From: Vibrio pelagius
GTDB taxonomy: Bacteria; Pseudomonadota; Gammaproteobacteria; Enterobacterales; Vibrionaceae
Direction: 5' to 3'
NCBI RefSeq assembly: GCF_024347575.1
Contig: NZ_AP025504.1
Coordinates: 806,001-870,000, forward strand
Length of the DNA stretch: 64,000 nucleotides
The stretch's first letter is position 1. Each line of letters starts with the position of its first letter. This document shows, piece by piece, positions 63,161-64,000 of the stretch. Made by a program: the position numbers and the translations under genes. The notes under the pieces were generated by a model. It was not told the origin of the DNA and did not search any database. It saw nothing but the letters and a program-made list of their open reading frames with translations.

Positions 63161-63358
63161 TTAATGAATCAAACCTAGTTCTCTCGCTTCTTCGAGGCTC
63201 AGACCGCTTTCTCTGATTTCTCTAAGAGCCTCTATACGACGGCGAGCTTCAGCCGATTTCATCTGTTTCTCTGGTTTTAGTGATGATACTTCTTCATCAT
63301 CATCCCACTTGTTGGCAATGTTCGTCATTTCATCATGGTTAATTGAATTAATGGACAT
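63161..63358 (-). CDS. Small PA3496-like protein
   Basis: The 65-residue charged protein has the segment SAEARRRIEALREIRESGLSLEEARELG, resembling the short PA3496 family, which is linked to envelope integrity in Pseudomonas. The match rests on a short stretch. A CGGAGGAAA ribosome site precedes the ATG. Function is not shown. Confidence 0.6.
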   Translation of the reverse strand: MSINSINHDEMTNIANKWDDDEEVSSLKPEKQMKSAEARRRIEALREIRESGLSLEEARELGLIH

Positions 63359-63679
63359 GTTTTCCTCCGAAAAGCACCATGTAATGGACAGCTAATCTGT
63401 AGCAAATGCCATTTACGTTGTTAAGATTTTCTGTACCGAAATGTGATGGTTACAACGCTTCAAAAAGCTAATTAATAAATACCTCATTTAAACTTTGCCA
63501 AGACAAATTTATGCCATTACATTTAAAAGATTACCCATGAAAAGTGTGGGTTGATCTAACTCTCATTTTTCGCCCTCTAGCCTCTAATTTTCCTCACCTG
63601 AAACTTCCTGAAACAGCGACAGATTAATTTCGAGTCACTTCAATGTTTCTGTGATCTAAACTGTTCCTAAACGCACAAC

Positions 63680-63708
63680 ATGATATTGATAATTATTATC
63701 AATATCAT
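63680..63708. promoter_or_regulatory. Fur-type operator before the ABC ATPase gene
   Basis: A perfect 13-base inverted repeat (ATGATATTGATAA against TTATCAATATCAT) is centred on TTA. Its core GATAAT-TATTATC fits the Fur box. It lies 15 bases before the ATG at 63723, so iron repression is likely. The rest of the gap from 63359 holds no other gene. Confidence 0.85.
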
Positions 63709-63722
63709 AACGAGCGATACCT

Positions 63723-64000
63723 ATGTCCAAGGAAATAAAATCTGCGCCACTACTAGAGGTAAAAAACCTCTGCGTGGACTACATCACCGATGACGGTGAC
63801 TTCAATGCGGTGAAATCCGTCAGTTTTCATATTAGCAAAGGGGAAATTTTTGGCCTCGCCGGTGAGTCTGGTTGCGGCAAAAGCACCATCGCCTTTGCCA
63901 TTAACCGTCTGCACAAGCCGCCCGCGTTTATTTCCGGTGGAGAAATCTTGTTTGATGGGCAAGATCTTCTAAAACTCTCAGACTCGCAGCTTAATACTCT
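63723..64000 (+). CDS. ABC transporter ATP-binding protein, peptide/opine type (5' part)
   Basis: The frame is open to the window edge (92 codons). The text LLEVKNLCVDYITDDGDF, the following FGLAGESGCGKSTIAFAI (Walker A) and SGGEILFDGQDLLKLS match the OppD/DppD group of ATPases. A strong Fur operator immediately upstream suggests that this transporter takes up an iron complex or siderophore, or works in iron starvation. The partner permease and binding-protein genes would lie to the right. The gene symbol is withheld because the substrate is unknown. Confidence 0.9.
   Translation, partial: MSKEIKSAPLLEVKNLCVDYITDDGDFNAVKSVSFHISKGEIFGLAGESGCGKSTIAFAINRLHKPPAFISGGEILFDGQDLLKLSDSQLNT

Noticed and set aside
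1..64000. CRISPR array, insertion sequence, tRNA or rRNA
   Set aside because: No regularly spaced repeats, transposase, cloverleaf or ribosomal RNA text was noticed on either strand.

Overview
The window reads as a piece of a Vibrio genome. Four things point there: a mannitol operon with an MtlR-type repressor, a YibL-like gene nearby, a second secDF pair preceded by a VemP-like arrest peptide, and the gene order nagB / mtlRDA. The order suggests the smaller chromosome, but the sequence alone does not settle species or replicon. Most genes are tightly packed housekeeping or metabolic operons of even base composition. One gene stands apart: a 1704-codon, visibly AT-rich ORF at 42502-47616.

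Layout. 1-637: 3' end of nagB. 933-4705 (minus): mtlA-mtlD-mtlR, with a CRP-site-rich leader and two striking hairpins. 5247-9370: a wHTH/nuclease-like protein, a nitroreductase, the glutamate symporter GltS and YibL. 9554-10351: a secreted metallopeptidase-like protein. 10517-21158: a Lon-N-domain gene followed by a photo-oxidative stress operon. That operon holds an ECF sigma factor, its ChrR anti-sigma, a DUF523/DUF1722 protein, photolyase, a SnoaL-like protein, SDR, FAD oxidase, DUF1365, cyclopropane fatty acid synthase, DUF2878, a chalcone-isomerase-like protein and DUF3833. 21425-23863: ahpC and ahpF, each under its own near-identical OxyR-type promoter. 23929-28519: OsmC, GFA, LysR, NemA and an RlmJ-like methyltransferase. 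28731-32121 (minus): vemP-like, secD, secF. 32334-35123: an M16 protease lipoprotein.

35267-42012 (minus) is a seven-gene envelope operon. In transcription order it encodes a small periplasmic protein, an ABC ATPase, an FtsX-type permease, a LolA-like protein, an outer-membrane barrel, a LytS-type kinase and a LytTR regulator. 42502-47616 is a lone giant STAND NTPase with a Cap4/DUF4297-like nuclease N-terminus, probably an anti-phage (Avs-like) gene. 47889-51213 holds a beta-hydroxyacid dehydrogenase, a LysR regulator, DUF2798, a YebC-family protein and a small protein. 51416-58775 is the phenylalanine/tyrosine degradation locus: phhA-phhB, acetoacetyl-CoA ligase, and hpd-hmgA-fahA-maiA. TyrR-type boxes lie in both of its control regions. 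59114-62352 is a hybrid sensor kinase divergent from a periplasmic solute-binding protein. The window ends in a NADAR protein, a small PA3496-like protein and the start of a Fur-box-preceded peptide-type ABC ATPase.

The strongest leads are the VemP-like arrest peptide with an altered tail, the STAND nuclease, matching ECF promoters upstream of both the sigma factor operon and the Lon-N-domain gene, the duplicated OxyR promoters, and the structured intergenic stretch behind gltS. No rRNA, tRNA, CRISPR array, insertion sequence or prophage was seen.
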